Source: a bacterium (GTDB lineage Bacteria; Elusimicrobiota; Elusimicrobia; UBA1565; UBA9628). From it: a DNA stretch of 64,000 bases. Below are positions 34,283 to 43,896 of the stretch, in pieces. The position numbers were made by a program, and so were the translations under genes. The stretch is from the NCBI GenBank assembly GCA_021822495.1, contig JAKAQO010000007.1, positions 46,777 to 110,776 on the forward strand, written 5' to 3'. A model generated the notes under the pieces. The model was given only the letters and a program-made list of their open reading frames with translations, was not told the DNA's origin and did not search any database. Numbering within the stretch: the first letter of the stretch is position 1; every line of letters starts with the position of its first letter.

Positions 34283-36337
34283 ATGACCGAGCCTAAGCGA
34301 GGAAATGGTTGGCTCCAGAGTCCGTTTCAAAATGAAACCATGAGCAATGAAAAAGTGAAAAACCGCGAGGCTGGTATTGACGTTCTCCTCAAAGAAAAGA
34401 AAATTTACCCTCCCCCTCCTTCCTTTAGCCGTTTAGCGCGCGTGAAAAGTTTTGCCGAACTCCAGAGGTTAAGAAAAAAAGCCCTGGCTTCTCCTGAAAA
34501 ATTTTGGGACTCCGCGGCCCGGGAACTTTTTTGGCATAATTCCTGGGGAAAAACCCTGGCGTGGAAGCCGCCCTTTGCCCGGTGGTTTGTCGGCGGGAAA
34601 ATCAACGCTTCTTACAACGCTTTAGATCGCCATTTAAGCGGTTTTCGCCGGCACAAGGCCGCCTTAATTTGGGAAGGCGAAAATGGACAGACCCGCGTTT
34701 TAACTTATCTTGAGCTTCACCGCGAGGTTTGCCGCGCGGCCAATGCGCTGAAAAAGCTCGGCATTCGGAGCGGCGATCGCGTGGCGATTTATATGCCGAT
34801 GGTTCCGGAAGCGGTGATTGCGATGTTGGCCTGTTCTCGAATTGGCGCTCCCCATAACGTGGTTTTTGCCGGCTTTTCGGCTTCGGCGCTCTCTGAGCGC
34901 ATTCAGGACGCTCAGGCTAAACTGGTGATTACCGCCGATGGTTTTTTCCGGAAAGGGCTGATTGTCAAACCTAAGGACGTCGTTGACGAAGCCCTTAAAA
35001 GCGCGCCCAGCGTTCAAAAAGTTTTGGTTCTCAACCGCGGTATCGTGGAAAATTCTTCCTGGGTTGAAGGGCGGGATGTGGATTGGACGCAGGCTCTCTC
35101 TGAGGCCTCGGATAATTGTCCGGCTGAGAAACTTGACAGCGAACATCCACTCTTTATTCTTTACACTTCAGGTTCTACCGGAAAACCGAAAGGCATTTTA
35201 CATACGACCGGAGGATACCTGGTTCAGGCCGCGTGGACGACCAAATACGTTTTTGATCTTAGAGATGACGATTTGTTTTGGTGTACGGCCGATATCGGCT
35301 GGGTGACGGGACATTCCTATGTAGTTTACGGTCCTCTTTTAAATGGTGCGACGATTTTTATGTATGAGGGCGCTCCCATGCATCCCGCTCCTGATCGTTT
35401 TTGGGATATGATTGAGAGGCACAAAATATCCATCCTTTATACCGCGCCGACGGCCATTCGCGCTTTCATGCGCTTAGGAGAATCCTGGCCTCAAAAACAT
35501 GATTTGTCTTCCCTTCGGCTTTTAGGGAGCGTGGGAGAACCGATTAACCCGGAAGCCTGGCAGTGGTATCACAAAAATATCGGGCGGGGAAAATGTCCAA
35601 TTGTGGATACCTGGTGGCAGACGGAGACGGGTTCTATCATGATTTCTCCTCTTCCGGGCGCGACGAAGGCCAAGCCCGGTTCCGCCTCGTTGCCTCTTCC
35701 GGGAATTGACGCCGAGGTCATAGATCGCGGCGGCAATCCGGTTAAGCTTGGAACGGGCGGATACCTGGTCATCCGAAAGCCCTGGCCTGGGATGTTGCGG
35801 ACGATCTACGGAAATCCTGAGCGCTACAAAGAGCAATATTTCAGCCAGGTTCATGCCTCGGGGAAGAAAAATATTCCTTATTATTTCACCGGGGACGGCG
35901 CGAGAAAAGACAAGGACGGATATTTTTGGATTTTGGGCCGCATTGACGACGTTTTGAACGTTTCCGGTCACCGGCTTTCGACGATGGAAATTGAATCGGC
36001 TTTGGTTTCTCATCCGGCGGTCGCGGAAGCGGCGGTGGTAGGGCGTCCGGATGATTTGACGGGGCAGGCGGTGAGCGCTTTTGTCACCCTTAAAGACGGT
36101 CAAAGCCCAAACGAAGCCTTAAAGCGCGAAATTTCCAATTATGTCGGAGAAGCGATTAGCCCGATCGCCAAACCCGCCGATATCCGCTTTACTCCGCTTC
36201 TTCCCAAAACTCGTTCTGGCAAAATCATGCGAAGACTTCTTCGCGAAATCGCTTCTGGTGGCGCGGTCAAAGGCGATATCACGACTCTTGAGGACTTAGG
36301 CGCTCTTGAAAAGCTCCAGAGTCAAGAAGATGAGTGA
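34283..36337 (+). CDS. acsA: Acetyl-CoA synthetase
   Basis: 684 residues. Makes acetyl-CoA from acetate, ATP and CoA through an acetyl-adenylate. Adenylate-forming motifs: [32 protein letters not shown], the hinge region near [16 protein letters not shown], and the C-terminal [14 protein letters not shown] with the catalytic lysine that is acetylated in regulated homologues. The W in the DTWWQTE motif is typical of acetate-sized pockets. ATG 34283 is taken as start; ATG 34340 would remove 19 poorly conserved residues. It stands alone, convergent with a phosphatase gene 3 nt away. Confidence 0.94.
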   Translation: MTEPKRGNGWLQSPFQNETMSNEKVKNREAGIDVLLKEKKIYPPPPSFSRLARVKSFAELQRLRKKALASPEKFWDSAARELFWHNSWGKTLAWKPPFARWFVGGKINASYNALDRHLSGFRRHKAALIWEGENGQTRVLTYLELHREVCRAANALKKLGIRSGDRVAIYMPMVPEAVIAMLACSRIGAPHNVVFAGFSASALSERIQDAQAKLVITADGFFRKGLIVKPKDVVDEALKSAPSVQKVLVLNRGIVENSSWVEGRDVDWTQALSEASDNCPAEKLDSEHPLFILYTSGSTGKPKGILHTTGGYLVQAAWTTKYVFDLRDDDLFWCTADIGWVTGHSYVVYGPLLNGATIFMYEGAPMHPAPDRFWDMIERHKISILYTAPTAIRAFMRLGESWPQKHDLSSLRLLGSVGEPINPEAWQWYHKNIGRGKCPIVDTWWQTETGSIMISPLPGATKAKPGSASLPLPGIDAEVIDRGGNPVKLGTGGYLVIRKPWPGMLRTIYGNPERYKEQYFSQVHASGKKNIPYYFTGDGARKDKDGYFWILGRIDDVLNVSGHRLSTMEIESALVSHPAVAEAAVVGRPDDLTGQAVSAFVTLKDGQSPNEALKREISNYVGEAISPIAKPADIRFTPLLPKTRSGKIMRRLLREIASGGAVKGDITTLEDLGALEKLQSQEDE

Positions 36338-36340
36338 TTC

Positions 36341-36916
36341 TTAATTCGGCTCTTGGCACAGCCACGGGTTTTCGTCTAAATGGTAAACCCAGGAGCGGAT
36401 GTCTTTTTTTAGGAAGATAAAGACCGGGTGAAAATGATGTTGTTTGAGTTGGCTTTCTACTTCGCTCCACAATTCATCCGGATTGAAATCGCGGCCGCAG
36501 GCCTTCTCTCGGATTAAAAGCGCCGCCGCCAGCGCCCCCGTGCGATCGGAGCCCTTTTTGCAGTGAAAATAAACTCGGCGGCCTGCCGCGCGCTCAGAGA
36601 GCGTGAAAAAAAAGGCTTTTTTAAATATCTTCCAATTAAAAACCGCGTCTTCTCCTGGAAAAGATAATCGGATGGGAAAATTTTCGCAGTTCAGACTCCA
36701 GGCGCGGCAGGAGTCTTGATTGTCCGGCTTGAGCCTCAAGTCCACGATGTCATCTGCGCCGAGGTTCTCTTTAAGAAAGCGGTATTGATTATCTTTTGAG
36801 AGAGTCGCGCCTCTATATATCCCGGGTTCGACTTGTCCGAAGTTTGGAATGGGCGGCTGGACTATGGCGGCGGCGATAAAGCGCGAGAAGAAAAGGCCTA
36901 AACAAGAGAAAATCAT
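36341..36916 (-). CDS. Exported dual-specificity/tyrosine phosphatase-like protein
   Basis: 191 residues with a hydrophobic N-terminus (MIFSCLGLFFSRFIAAAIV), a likely signal peptide or anchor, and a cysteine-phosphatase P-loop: H-C119-x5-R125 (HCKKGSDRTG). The segment PGIYRGATLSKDN resembles the start of DSP/tyrosine phosphatase domains. The GSDRTG form is close to that of bacterial Tyr-phosphatase/phosphoinositide phosphatase-like enzymes. It is last in a leftward run after the esterase gene; its substrate is unknown. Confidence 0.75.
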   Translation of the reverse strand: MIFSCLGLFFSRFIAAAIVQPPIPNFGQVEPGIYRGATLSKDNQYRFLKENLGADDIVDLRLKPDNQDSCRAWSLNCENFPIRLSFPGEDAVFNWKIFKKAFFFTLSERAAGRRVYFHCKKGSDRTGALAAALLIREKACGRDFNPDELWSEVESQLKQHHFHPVFIFLKKDIRSWVYHLDENPWLCQEPN

Positions 36917-36928
36917 TGAATGCGTTTG

Positions 36929-37618
36929 TCAGCGAATCTTTTCAACCCACAAGCCAAAGGCTTCCAGGGTTTCGAGTGGAATGGCGTGCCCCCCTTCAAA
37001 TTTAAAAAACTCGCCCTTAAGACCCGCACCCTCCAGTAAATCAAATAATTTTCGCGCGCCGGAAAACCCCAAAATCGGATCGGCGATTCCGTGGCTTTGA
37101 AAAAAAGACAGGCCTTTTTTGAGCGGAGCTTTTTTCGCCAGCGATTTTTCATTGATCAGGTTTCCCGAGAAAATAGCGAGGCCCTTGAAGTTTTCTTCTT
37201 GAGAGAGAAAAATTTCGGTCGCCAACATGGAGCCTTGGCTGAACCCGCCGATAATCATATTCTCAAAAGGGATGTCGAGGGCTTTTAAAAATTCGACCGC
37301 CGTCTTTTTGGCTTCTTCAAATTCTGGAGGTTCAGCGTCTGAGAAATCGGCGGCAACTCCGGTTTGTTGCGCTTTTTCAATGGCCTTTTCATCAATCTGA
37401 AACCAGGCCAGTCCCCCAAAACTGGTTCGATGGGGCGCATCGGGAAAAATCCAGTGGGCTGGAAAGTCTAACGGGGTTTCAGCTGAAACAGGAGCGAGAT
37501 CGGAGCCCGAGGCCCCATAGCCGTGAAATAAAACGATGGTCGGGCTTTTTTTAGCTTCGCCGACCTCGATGGCCTTCAGCGGGCCGATTCGGCGATTAAG
37601 AATTGAGGTAAGAGACAT
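36929..37618 (-). CDS. Carboxylesterase/lysophospholipase-like alpha/beta hydrolase
   Basis: 229 residues from ATG 37618 (MSLTSILNRR); a GTG 12 nt upstream is possible. It has the oxyanion region LFHGYGASGSDL, nucleophile elbow GGFSQGSM (Ser), acid in SHGIADPIL (Asp) and base in GGHAIP (His): a complete catalytic triad in the order of the YpfH/carboxylesterase II family. No signal peptide, so cytoplasmic. It overlaps pepO or abuts it, depending on start. Confidence 0.85.
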   Translation of the reverse strand: MSLTSILNRRIGPLKAIEVGEAKKSPTIVLFHGYGASGSDLAPVSAETPLDFPAHWIFPDAPHRTSFGGLAWFQIDEKAIEKAQQTGVAADFSDAEPPEFEEAKKTAVEFLKALDIPFENMIIGGFSQGSMLATEIFLSQEENFKGLAIFSGNLINEKSLAKKAPLKKGLSFFQSHGIADPILGFSGARKLFDLLEGAGLKGEFFKFEGGHAIPLETLEAFGLWVEKIR

Positions 37619-37623
37619 AAAAC

Positions 37624-39693
37624 TTACCACACCCGGCAGGCGTTTTGCCTAACCATCGGAGATTTGGCCGGACAGGAGAAGGCTTGCCCAAATTCCGGCA
37701 TATTAGACACCGCGCCGTTGGCTCGGTATTTGGGATCCGAATGCGGGTCGGTCAGGGCTTGGAGGCGTTTGGATTTATCCGTTTGATTTGTGCACCAGGT
37801 TTGGGCCCAGGCGATGAAAAATCTTTGTTCCGGAGTAAAGCCGCCGATTTGAGAAGGTTGGGAGATGAGATTTCTTTCTAAAGCCGCGTAGGCCAGATGA
37901 ATGCCGCCGTTGTCAGCGGTGTTTTCTCCCAGGGTCAGCTTGCCGTTGATTTTGACATTTTTTTTCGGATCCTTGGGGTCTTTCGAAACCACGTATTGCG
38001 AATATTGATGGACCAGGCATTGCGCGCGGCTCTTGAACGCGGAAGCGTCCTGAGGCGTCCACCAATTGTGGAGATTTCCCTTGGCGTCATACATTCGTCC
38101 TTGATCGTCAAAACCGTGCGTGAGCTCATGGCCCTCGACCGCGCCAATCGCGCCAAGGTTAGACGCCAAATCCGCCTTGGAATTATAAAAGGGCGGCTGC
38201 AAAATTCCGGCTGGAAAATTCATGTCGTTTTCCGCCGGATCATAATAAGCGTTGACGGTAGGCGGCGTCATTTGCCATTCGCTTCGGTCGGTCTTTTTTC
38301 CAATCTTTGAAATTTCCCGCTTAAACTCAAATCCCGAGGCGCGCTCGAAATTCCCGATGTTGTCGCCTTGTTTAATCGTGAGCTTCGAATAATCGCGCCA
38401 ATGTTTTGGATACCCCACCTTGTTTTTCATCGCCTTAAGTTTCTTCAAGGCCTGTTCCTTGGTTTTGATGTCCATCCAGGAAATGGAATGAATGTCTTTG
38501 TTCATGGAGTCTTCGATTTGGGCCAGGAGTTTACGGGCGTCTTTTTTAGCCGAAGGCGGAAAGTTCTTGTTGACATAAATTTTTCCAAGGGCTTCGCCCA
38601 TTCCGTTATTGGCGAAATTAACGCAGCGCTCCCATCTTGGCATGAGCTTTTTGCTTCCGCGAAGCCTTTTCCCGAAGAAAGAGAAGTCTTCGTTGACGAA
38701 AGCGGAGGACAAGGCCGAAGCTTCGGCGTGAACGAGTTGCCATTTAAGATAAGCTTTCCAGTTCGCAAGCCGGGTTTGCGCAATCACCTTTCCCAGATTT
38801 TTGAGGAAGTCGTAATCATCGGCATTGAGAACCTTAAACTTTGGCGTTCCCACGGCTTTAAAATAGGCTTGCCAATTAAAGTCGGGAGAGATTTTTTCGA
38901 GTTCCGAAACGCTAATTTTATGATTGACCTTGAGCGGGTCTCGGCGGGAGACGCGGTCCATGGAAATTTGAGCTAAAGCGGTTTCTACCGCCAAAGCGCG
39001 TCCGGCGTCTTCCTGGGCCTGAGAGGAAGACTCTCCCGCAAGTTCCAGCATTTTCTGGACGTGTTTAAGATAAGCCACGCGGTCTTTAGTAAAATCTTTT
39101 TTAAGGTAATAATCGCGATCAGGCAAGGCAAAGCCGCCTTGATCGAGAGAGGCGATCATTTTGTCCGCGTTTTGATAGTCCTGTTCGGAGCCAAAATTAA
39201 AAAGCGCGTCCACTCCAATCAGCTGAAGATGGGCGATTTCTTGGGCCAATTGGCTTTTAGAACTCAAGGCGTCAATTTTTTTTATTTCGGGAAGAAGCGG
39301 CTTTGCGCCTTCTTGATTGACGGCTTTCTCATCCATGCAGGAATTATAAAGGCTTGAAAGCTTGGCCTGCTCTTGAGTGAGAGCGGTTTTTTGCGAGCGC
39401 AACTCATCTAAAAGTTTTCTGAGTAAGACCTTGTTTTTGCGGGCCAAGGCGTCAAAGGTCCCCCATCTCGGATATTCAGCGGGAATGGGATTTTTCTTAA
39501 TCCAGGTTCCGCAGGCAAAATGATAAAAATCCTGACAGGGACTCACGGAGCGGTCGAGGTAGCTGAGCTGAATTCCCGGGCCCTGTTCGTTTTTAGATAA
39601 TATTTCTTTTCCGCTTTTGGCGCGAGAAAACGGTGGGAAAAAGATATTTCCGGCGCAAAAAAGGCAAAAGAAGAATATGCGGTTAGTTCTCAT
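37624..39693 (-). CDS. pepO: M13-family zinc metallopeptidase (neprilysin/PepO-like), exported
   Basis: 689 residues from ATG 39693, with a signal peptide (MRTNRIFFFCLFCAGNIFF). It shows the M13_N pattern (SVSPCQDFYHFACGTWIKKNPIP), then NAYYDPAENDMNFPAGIL, zinc site HELTH in VEGHELTHGFDDQGR, the third ligand in ENTADNGG, and a C-terminal FGQAFSC...CRVW. The complete motif set implies activity on short peptides outside the cytoplasm. It overlaps the thioredoxin/TPR gene by 11 nt. Confidence 0.93.
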   Translation of the reverse strand: MRTNRIFFFCLFCAGNIFFPPFSRAKSGKEILSKNEQGPGIQLSYLDRSVSPCQDFYHFACGTWIKKNPIPAEYPRWGTFDALARKNKVLLRKLLDELRSQKTALTQEQAKLSSLYNSCMDEKAVNQEGAKPLLPEIKKIDALSSKSQLAQEIAHLQLIGVDALFNFGSEQDYQNADKMIASLDQGGFALPDRDYYLKKDFTKDRVAYLKHVQKMLELAGESSSQAQEDAGRALAVETALAQISMDRVSRRDPLKVNHKISVSELEKISPDFNWQAYFKAVGTPKFKVLNADDYDFLKNLGKVIAQTRLANWKAYLKWQLVHAEASALSSAFVNEDFSFFGKRLRGSKKLMPRWERCVNFANNGMGEALGKIYVNKNFPPSAKKDARKLLAQIEDSMNKDIHSISWMDIKTKEQALKKLKAMKNKVGYPKHWRDYSKLTIKQGDNIGNFERASGFEFKREISKIGKKTDRSEWQMTPPTVNAYYDPAENDMNFPAGILQPPFYNSKADLASNLGAIGAVEGHELTHGFDDQGRMYDAKGNLHNWWTPQDASAFKSRAQCLVHQYSQYVVSKDPKDPKKNVKINGKLTLGENTADNGGIHLAYAALERNLISQPSQIGGFTPEQRFFIAWAQTWCTNQTDKSKRLQALTDPHSDPKYRANGAVSNMPEFGQAFSCPAKSPMVRQNACRVW

Positions 39694-41398
39694 GTCGGTC
39701 GGTTGAATCCCGTATGGAATCAATCTTTCCTTGCATTTCTCTCAGAAAAGCGACGAAGCGATGCATCGCGGAGGGTTGTCGGCGTGGCAAATGAATTTGC
39801 GCCAAAAGCGAGGATATTTCTCTTTGAGCTTCTGATTTTCGTCCGGCATCGACTAAAATTTGGATTCTGCGGCGCTGGACCTGGAGCCATTCATTCCCTT
39901 TCGCTTTTTTTGCGGCTAAAGTTAAGACCTTGAGAGCCGCGTCATAATCTTTCCGATCTGATAACCCTCCCGCTTTAAGATAATCGAAAGAATAATTTTT
40001 TGGATCAGCGGCATTGAGTTCATCATAAATATGTTCTGACTTTTCTGGCGCGTGAGCGTCATCCCACATTGTCGCTTGCAACATTTTTGGGGCCATTCCC
40101 TTTCCATTCTGCGTCAGGGCTTCGAATTTCCCGTAAAGATCGGATGCCTGTTGGAAAGCCTTGTCTGCCTTCGACGGGTTGGGGCCGCGGTAGACCATTG
40201 CCTTGATGTAAAAAAGATTTGCTCTCGTGAGATCGCAATCCCAGCGGAGATATGGGTTGATGCGCTCTTGGGAGCGCGCGCGAGCGATAGCCCTATTAAT
40301 GATGCGCGCTTCCTTGCGCGCCGTTTTGAGGGATATCTTTTTATCATTGGCTGGAATCATGCCCCAAAGGGACTCCGTTTCGCGGCAATCCGGGGCTTCC
40401 GATGAGGCCTTGCGGGCCAACTGAAGATAATCGTCGCCTTTGGCTAATCCGGTGGCGGCGAGATCGGTTAAATATTCGATCCGGGCATCTTTTTTATTGA
40501 TATAAGAAAGCGTTTTTTTCGCGTCTCGATAATCTTCTTGCGCCAGATACCAGCTCCCGATCCGCTGTAGATCTTGCGTGGACATCTTCGACGGGTCTGC
40601 GGCAAAACGCCTTTTTAGTCCGGAAATCGGCGCGTTGACAAAGCGCAACTCGCGCTTAATCCAACGGCTTAGGAAATACGGAGATCCGTAGAGGATTGTT
40701 CGCGCGATTTCACGAAAATTATCATTAAAAAGAACGAATGTCGGCGTTCCAAGCATATCCAGCTTTTCGATCTCTGGGGGCCAATTGTCGATGTCGGCAT
40801 CAATTTGAAGTCGGATTAAGCCTGAAGTGAGTTTCCGGAAATCCGGCGTGTTTAGGGAAGTTTCCTCAAGTAGATTGCAGGGCGGACAATAAAGTTGCGT
40901 AAAGAAAAGGAGTATGGGTTTCTTCTCTTTTTTGGCGAGCGCGCGCGCTTTTGGAATATCGTCTTGGATAAAACCCGGGAGGCGCGGATTGGGAGAAACG
41001 GCGGTTCCCTGGGGATGATACGTGCTGTTGGCGGTCTTATATCCGGTCTTTACCTTTATTTTTGCTTTCTCTATGACGCAAAGCGTGTTCGCGTCATTGC
41101 AGACGTATATCCTGGGGGAGAATCTCCCGGCGGATGTAAACTGGCATTGGAATTGCTTGCTCGAGATTTTTATCGTTGTTCCCCCGCCGCAACTATTTGG
41201 CGCTTTGGCGTTGATGTGGTATTCATGAACGGGCTGAAATGCCACAACTTCGTTAAGAAGAGCTTGCGGCGGATAATAGCGCAGGAGAGTTTTCTTTTCG
41301 TGGCTTTGATTAGTCAATGCAAAAAGATTCGCGCTAAGCGCAATCGTAAAAAAAACGGCGGCGATGGGCGCGTTAATTCGCCGCTTTGTTGCCATCAT
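39683..41398 (-). CDS. Exported protein: DsbD-like N domain, thioredoxin fold, TPR tail
   Basis: 571 residues from ATG 41398. Signal peptide (INAPIAAVFFTIALSANLFA), a Cys-rich beta domain (about 30-118) resembling the N-terminal domain of DsbD, a thioredoxin-like domain with the active-site C171-PPC174 preceded by FFTQLY and the cis-Pro loop GTPTFVLF, then about 300 residues of helical repeats resembling TPR. Predicted periplasmic thiol reductase or disulphide carrier with a protein-binding tail. The upstream extension to 41536 is not signal-like. It may serve the neighbouring exported proteins or cytochrome c assembly (inference). Confidence 0.75.
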   Translation of the reverse strand: MMATKRRINAPIAAVFFTIALSANLFALTNQSHEKKTLLRYYPPQALLNEVVAFQPVHEYHINAKAPNSCGGGTTIKISSKQFQCQFTSAGRFSPRIYVCNDANTLCVIEKAKIKVKTGYKTANSTYHPQGTAVSPNPRLPGFIQDDIPKARALAKKEKKPILLFFTQLYCPPCNLLEETSLNTPDFRKLTSGLIRLQIDADIDNWPPEIEKLDMLGTPTFVLFNDNFREIARTILYGSPYFLSRWIKRELRFVNAPISGLKRRFAADPSKMSTQDLQRIGSWYLAQEDYRDAKKTLSYINKKDARIEYLTDLAATGLAKGDDYLQLARKASSEAPDCRETESLWGMIPANDKKISLKTARKEARIINRAIARARSQERINPYLRWDCDLTRANLFYIKAMVYRGPNPSKADKAFQQASDLYGKFEALTQNGKGMAPKMLQATMWDDAHAPEKSEHIYDELNAADPKNYSFDYLKAGGLSDRKDYDAALKVLTLAAKKAKGNEWLQVQRRRIQILVDAGRKSEAQREISSLLAQIHLPRRQPSAMHRFVAFLREMQGKIDSIRDSTDRHEN

Positions 41399-41879
41399 AT
41401 ACTCTGTTGTAGTTGCCTTTAATAAGAGGAGCAAGCTCTTCTTCCTCTTTCTGGGCTTTCGCGAAATCTTTCTTGGGAATACGCCGCAAATGACCTTTTT
41501 TAAGGGCCCAAACTCTGTTTCTATAAATGATTTCAATTTGAGAACCCCATTGAGCCAACAGTTTTTTTATGATTTCTTTGCGCGCTTTCTGTGAGAGCTT
41601 TTGGGACCAGCGAGCGGCGGAGAAACTGATTGTTTTATTGGTAGTTCCATTCTTTGATTTCTTTTCACGCACGTGTTTTTGATAAGCATTTAAAAGTTCG
41701 CGGATTAAATGTTCCGCTTTTTCAATTTGTTCGGTCATTTCTTGATCCATTTCCGAGGGCAGAAAGAAGCGAACGGTAATCGAATGATCGGCGGGAGGAG
41801 TCTGGGCCTGGGCTGGCAGGACGATGGCGCCTAGAACCGTGACCATAGAAGCTAATAGGGACAAGAATTTGCCTTTCAT
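41373..41879 (-). CDS. Small exported protein of unknown function
   Basis: 168 residues with a clear Sec signal peptide ending AQA (FLSLLASMVTVLGAIVLPAQA). The mature part is rich in Lys/Glu and helical, with a central beta segment (IEIIYRNRVWALKK). I do not recognise a family. Its 3' end overlaps the thioredoxin/TPR gene by 26 nt and TAGAAT lies 6 nt before its ATG, so it probably heads the leftward operon down to the phosphatase gene. Confidence 0.65.
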   Translation of the reverse strand: MKGKFLSLLASMVTVLGAIVLPAQAQTPPADHSITVRFFLPSEMDQEMTEQIEKAEHLIRELLNAYQKHVREKKSKNGTTNKTISFSAARWSQKLSQKARKEIIKKLLAQWGSQIEIIYRNRVWALKKGHLRRIPKKDFAKAQKEEEELAPLIKGNYNRVYDGNKAAN

Positions 41880-41885
41880 GGGTCC

Positions 41886-41891
41886 ATTCTA
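41886..41891 (-). promoter_or_regulatory. -10 box next to the start of the 41.9-kb exported-protein gene
   Basis: TAGAAT on the minus strand, 6 nt upstream of ATG 41879. It fits the leaderless pattern; no SD is present. Confidence 0.5.
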
Positions 41892-42022
41892 CAAAATCTG
41901 AAACTCCAATAAACGGTAATTGGTCCAATGATTTCTTAATTCCGAGGGTGGTTGCGAAGCCAGTCCAGACGCGCAATACCGCTGATAAAATCAAAGCGAC
42001 GAAAACTTCCACTCCGAGCGGA

Positions 42023-42643
42023 TTAAAGGGTAGTAGGAGCGGTTGGCCTTGCGATTTTCCCCGTTTTAGCCGCGTTTGTATCCAACCAGAAATGAAGTTC
42101 TTTCCGAATGACTCGTTGAATTGCCGGACGAGAAATGTCCAGGCTTTCATGCTCAAGCCCACCCATGGAGAGCGTTGTGCGAAATGCCGTGATGCCGCCA
42201 TGAGGATCAATTTCTACTGTAGGAGCATCTTCGTTGTCAGTACCCAAAAATATGCGTCCTTCCGTAAAAGAGCCTTGCTTCCCTAGTGTGCCGGAGAAAG
42301 AAATCTCGTGATGTCCATTCTTCATCACGCCTTGAGCACCTTCTTTTTTGTAGATGCGAGTTACCAAATCTATTAACTTTTTCATCTGGTTTGCGGGCAG
42401 TTGTTTTAGCGTATGACGTGGGTTTTGGTCAGTAATTCCTAATTGAGCGGCGCGCGCGGAAGGTTTCATGTGTCTTGCGGTTGTATGCGCGATAGCGCTT
42501 GCGCTTTGGTAGCCTTGATTTAATACATCGCTTTGCGTCTCTTGAGCCGCGATCGATATCGGAAATACTATCCCCGCCATTGCGGCAATGAGCTCCATAA
42601 AAAAAGCCGCGCTTGTTGACGCTTCTTTCCGTTTTTGTTTCAT
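42023..42643 (-). CDS. Exported protein of unknown function
   Basis: 206 residues from ATG 42643, which has a strong GGAGG 5 nt upstream (on the minus strand, 42649-42653). It begins MKQKRKEAS and has a signal peptide (FFMELIAAMAGIVFPISIAAQ). The mature part has a beta-rich stretch (GHHEISFSGTLGKQGSFTEG). I do not recognise a family. It is separated from the next gene by 143 bp, so it is likely its own unit. Confidence 0.6.
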   Translation of the reverse strand: MKQKRKEASTSAAFFMELIAAMAGIVFPISIAAQETQSDVLNQGYQSASAIAHTTARHMKPSARAAQLGITDQNPRHTLKQLPANQMKKLIDLVTRIYKKEGAQGVMKNGHHEISFSGTLGKQGSFTEGRIFLGTDNEDAPTVEIDPHGGITAFRTTLSMGGLEHESLDISRPAIQRVIRKELHFWLDTNAAKTGKIARPTAPTTL

Positions 42644-42715
42644 AAAAACCTCCATGGAACGATTTCCCTAATAGGATTACACCCCCCTCTTGATTTGTCA
42701 AGGGCCTCTGAATTT

Positions 42716-42857
42716 AGTTCCGTTCCTTAGTAATTTAAAAGTCAGGACAACACCTGCGGCAAGAGGAAGCGTCAGCTGATACAACCTTTCCGCAGGCACT
42801 CGGCGCATTATATTGCGCCGGGTGCCGTTCCCAAGGCTCATGAAGGAACGGCATAGT
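42716..42857. repeat. Enlarged, diverged palindromic repeat with an internal hairpin
   Basis: Both ends match the repeat family (TAGTTCCGTTCCTTAGTAAT at the left, TCATGAAGGAACGGCAT at the right) but about 70 bp of other sequence lies between them, including a near-perfect hairpin at 42795-42826 (GGCACTCGGCGCA pairing with TGCGCCGGGTGCC). A minus-strand frame through it ends FKLLRNGT, the same register as the coding copies. It fills most of the 231-bp gap between two divergent genes. Confidence 0.6.
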
Positions 42858-42860
42858 TTG

Positions 42861-42866
42861 TATAAT
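42861..42866 (+). promoter_or_regulatory. -10 box of the recO-glyQ-glyS operon
   Basis: TATAAT, 8 nt upstream of GTG 42875, at the right edge of the repeat. No convincing -35 or SD; probably a leaderless transcript. Confidence 0.55.
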
Positions 42867-42874
42867 GGGCCTCT

Positions 42875-43216
42875 GTGGGAAAACTCGCTTCTTTGATCGA
42901 CCAAGGCCGTTATGCGGATTTAAAACGCCTCTTGGAACAAGAGCCTATTTCTTCTATTTTGAGCGAATGGAAAAACCTAAAGCCCTTGGAACGCCTCGTC
43001 GTTTTTAAGCTTTTGTCCGTTGATAAAGCCCTTGAACTTTACCGGAAAGCGGATGAAGCGGAGCAATATTTTCTTTTCTGCGGCCTGGGCTCTCAAACCA
43101 TCGCTCCGATTCTTGAAAATTTATCCGATCGGGAGCGCTCTCTTTTTATTGAAATTCCCAAAAACTTTGCCGAGGATATGATGGCGGAACTCTTAAATTC
43201 GCAAGGAAAAGCCTGA
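42875..43216 (+). CDS. MgtE N-domain-like helical protein
   Basis: 113 residues from GTG 42875. It is all helical with repeated short motifs (PLERLVVFKLLSVDKALELYRK ... FLFCGLGSQTIAPILENLSD), resembling the superhelical N domain of MgtE magnesium channels and of FliG-like proteins, but with no channel part. A stand-alone regulator or adaptor is possible; the function is unknown. It abuts recO (shared base at 43216) and so heads the recO-glyQ-glyS operon. Confidence 0.65.
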   Translation: MGKLASLIDQGRYADLKRLLEQEPISSILSEWKNLKPLERLVVFKLLSVDKALELYRKADEAEQYFLFCGLGSQTIAPILENLSDRERSLFIEIPKNFAEDMMAELLNSQGKA

Positions 43217-43896
43217 TGCCTTTCGTTTTAACCTCGGGAGTTGTCTTGTCGCGACGGGACTTTGGAGAGTCGGGAAGGCTGTCTATTATTTATACAAAAG
43301 ATTTGGGAAAAACCTGGGTTAAGTTTGCCGGGGTCAATGGGGCCGGCCGAAAGATGAAGGCTTTTTCGGAACCCTTCGCTCATTGCGAGTATCGCTTTCA
43401 CTCAACCCCCGGAGCGGGATACGTTAAAGCCACTGGGGGAAGCTTGTTTTCAAGTTTCCCAAATATGCGAAAAAGCCTGCGCTCTCTTTCCGAGGCTTTT
43501 CTTTGTTCAGAGATGGTCAGCGCCTTGACGGTTTTCGGCCTCCCAAGCCCAGAGAAATACGAGCTTTTAAAAGACGCGCTTTGTTTTCTGGACTCCGGAG
43601 AATTTTCGTCCTGGATGATGCCTGCCTTCGGGCTTCGCCTTTTGGAATTGGCGGGCCTGGGGATGAGCGAAAAATTTCCGTTTAGAGGCGAGATTTCTTT
43701 TTCGGTTTGGGAAGCCCTTCATCAAGACTTTTTCGCAGACCTCGTCCATTTGCCTTCCGATGATGAATTAACCTCCAAAATTCGGCGTTTTGTCGAGGAA
43801 AAAATCGAACAGGAAACCCATCGGGTTTTAAAAACTCCAATATTTATAGAATCTATGCGAGGCATGAAAACGCGACAGGAGTGCGCTTCTTTATGA
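43216..43896 (+). CDS. recO: DNA repair protein RecO
   Basis: 226 residues. The N-terminal OB-fold opens with the family pattern [27 protein letters not shown], followed by a helical C-terminal domain. RecO anneals ssDNA and loads RecA with RecR. There is no clear four-cysteine zinc site. The stop overlaps the glyQ start codons; recO-glyQ-glyS is a known order. Confidence 0.88.
   Translation: MPFVLTSGVVLSRRDFGESGRLSIIYTKDLGKTWVKFAGVNGAGRKMKAFSEPFAHCEYRFHSTPGAGYVKATGGSLFSSFPNMRKSLRSLSEAFLCSEMVSALTVFGLPSPEKYELLKDALCFLDSGEFSSWMMPAFGLRLLELAGLGMSEKFPFRGEISFSVWEALHQDFFADLVHLPSDDELTSKIRRFVEEKIEQETHRVLKTPIFIESMRGMKTRQECASL

Noticed and set aside
41722-42210. 162-codon minus-strand frame overlapping two exported-protein genes
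   Set aside because: It lies in a different frame across both genes and their gap, with no start signal and no family resemblance.
42698-42904. 68-codon minus-strand frame upstream of the 42.6-kb exported-protein gene
   Set aside because: It runs through the enlarged repeat and overlaps the start of the recO operon on the other strand; no initiation signal.
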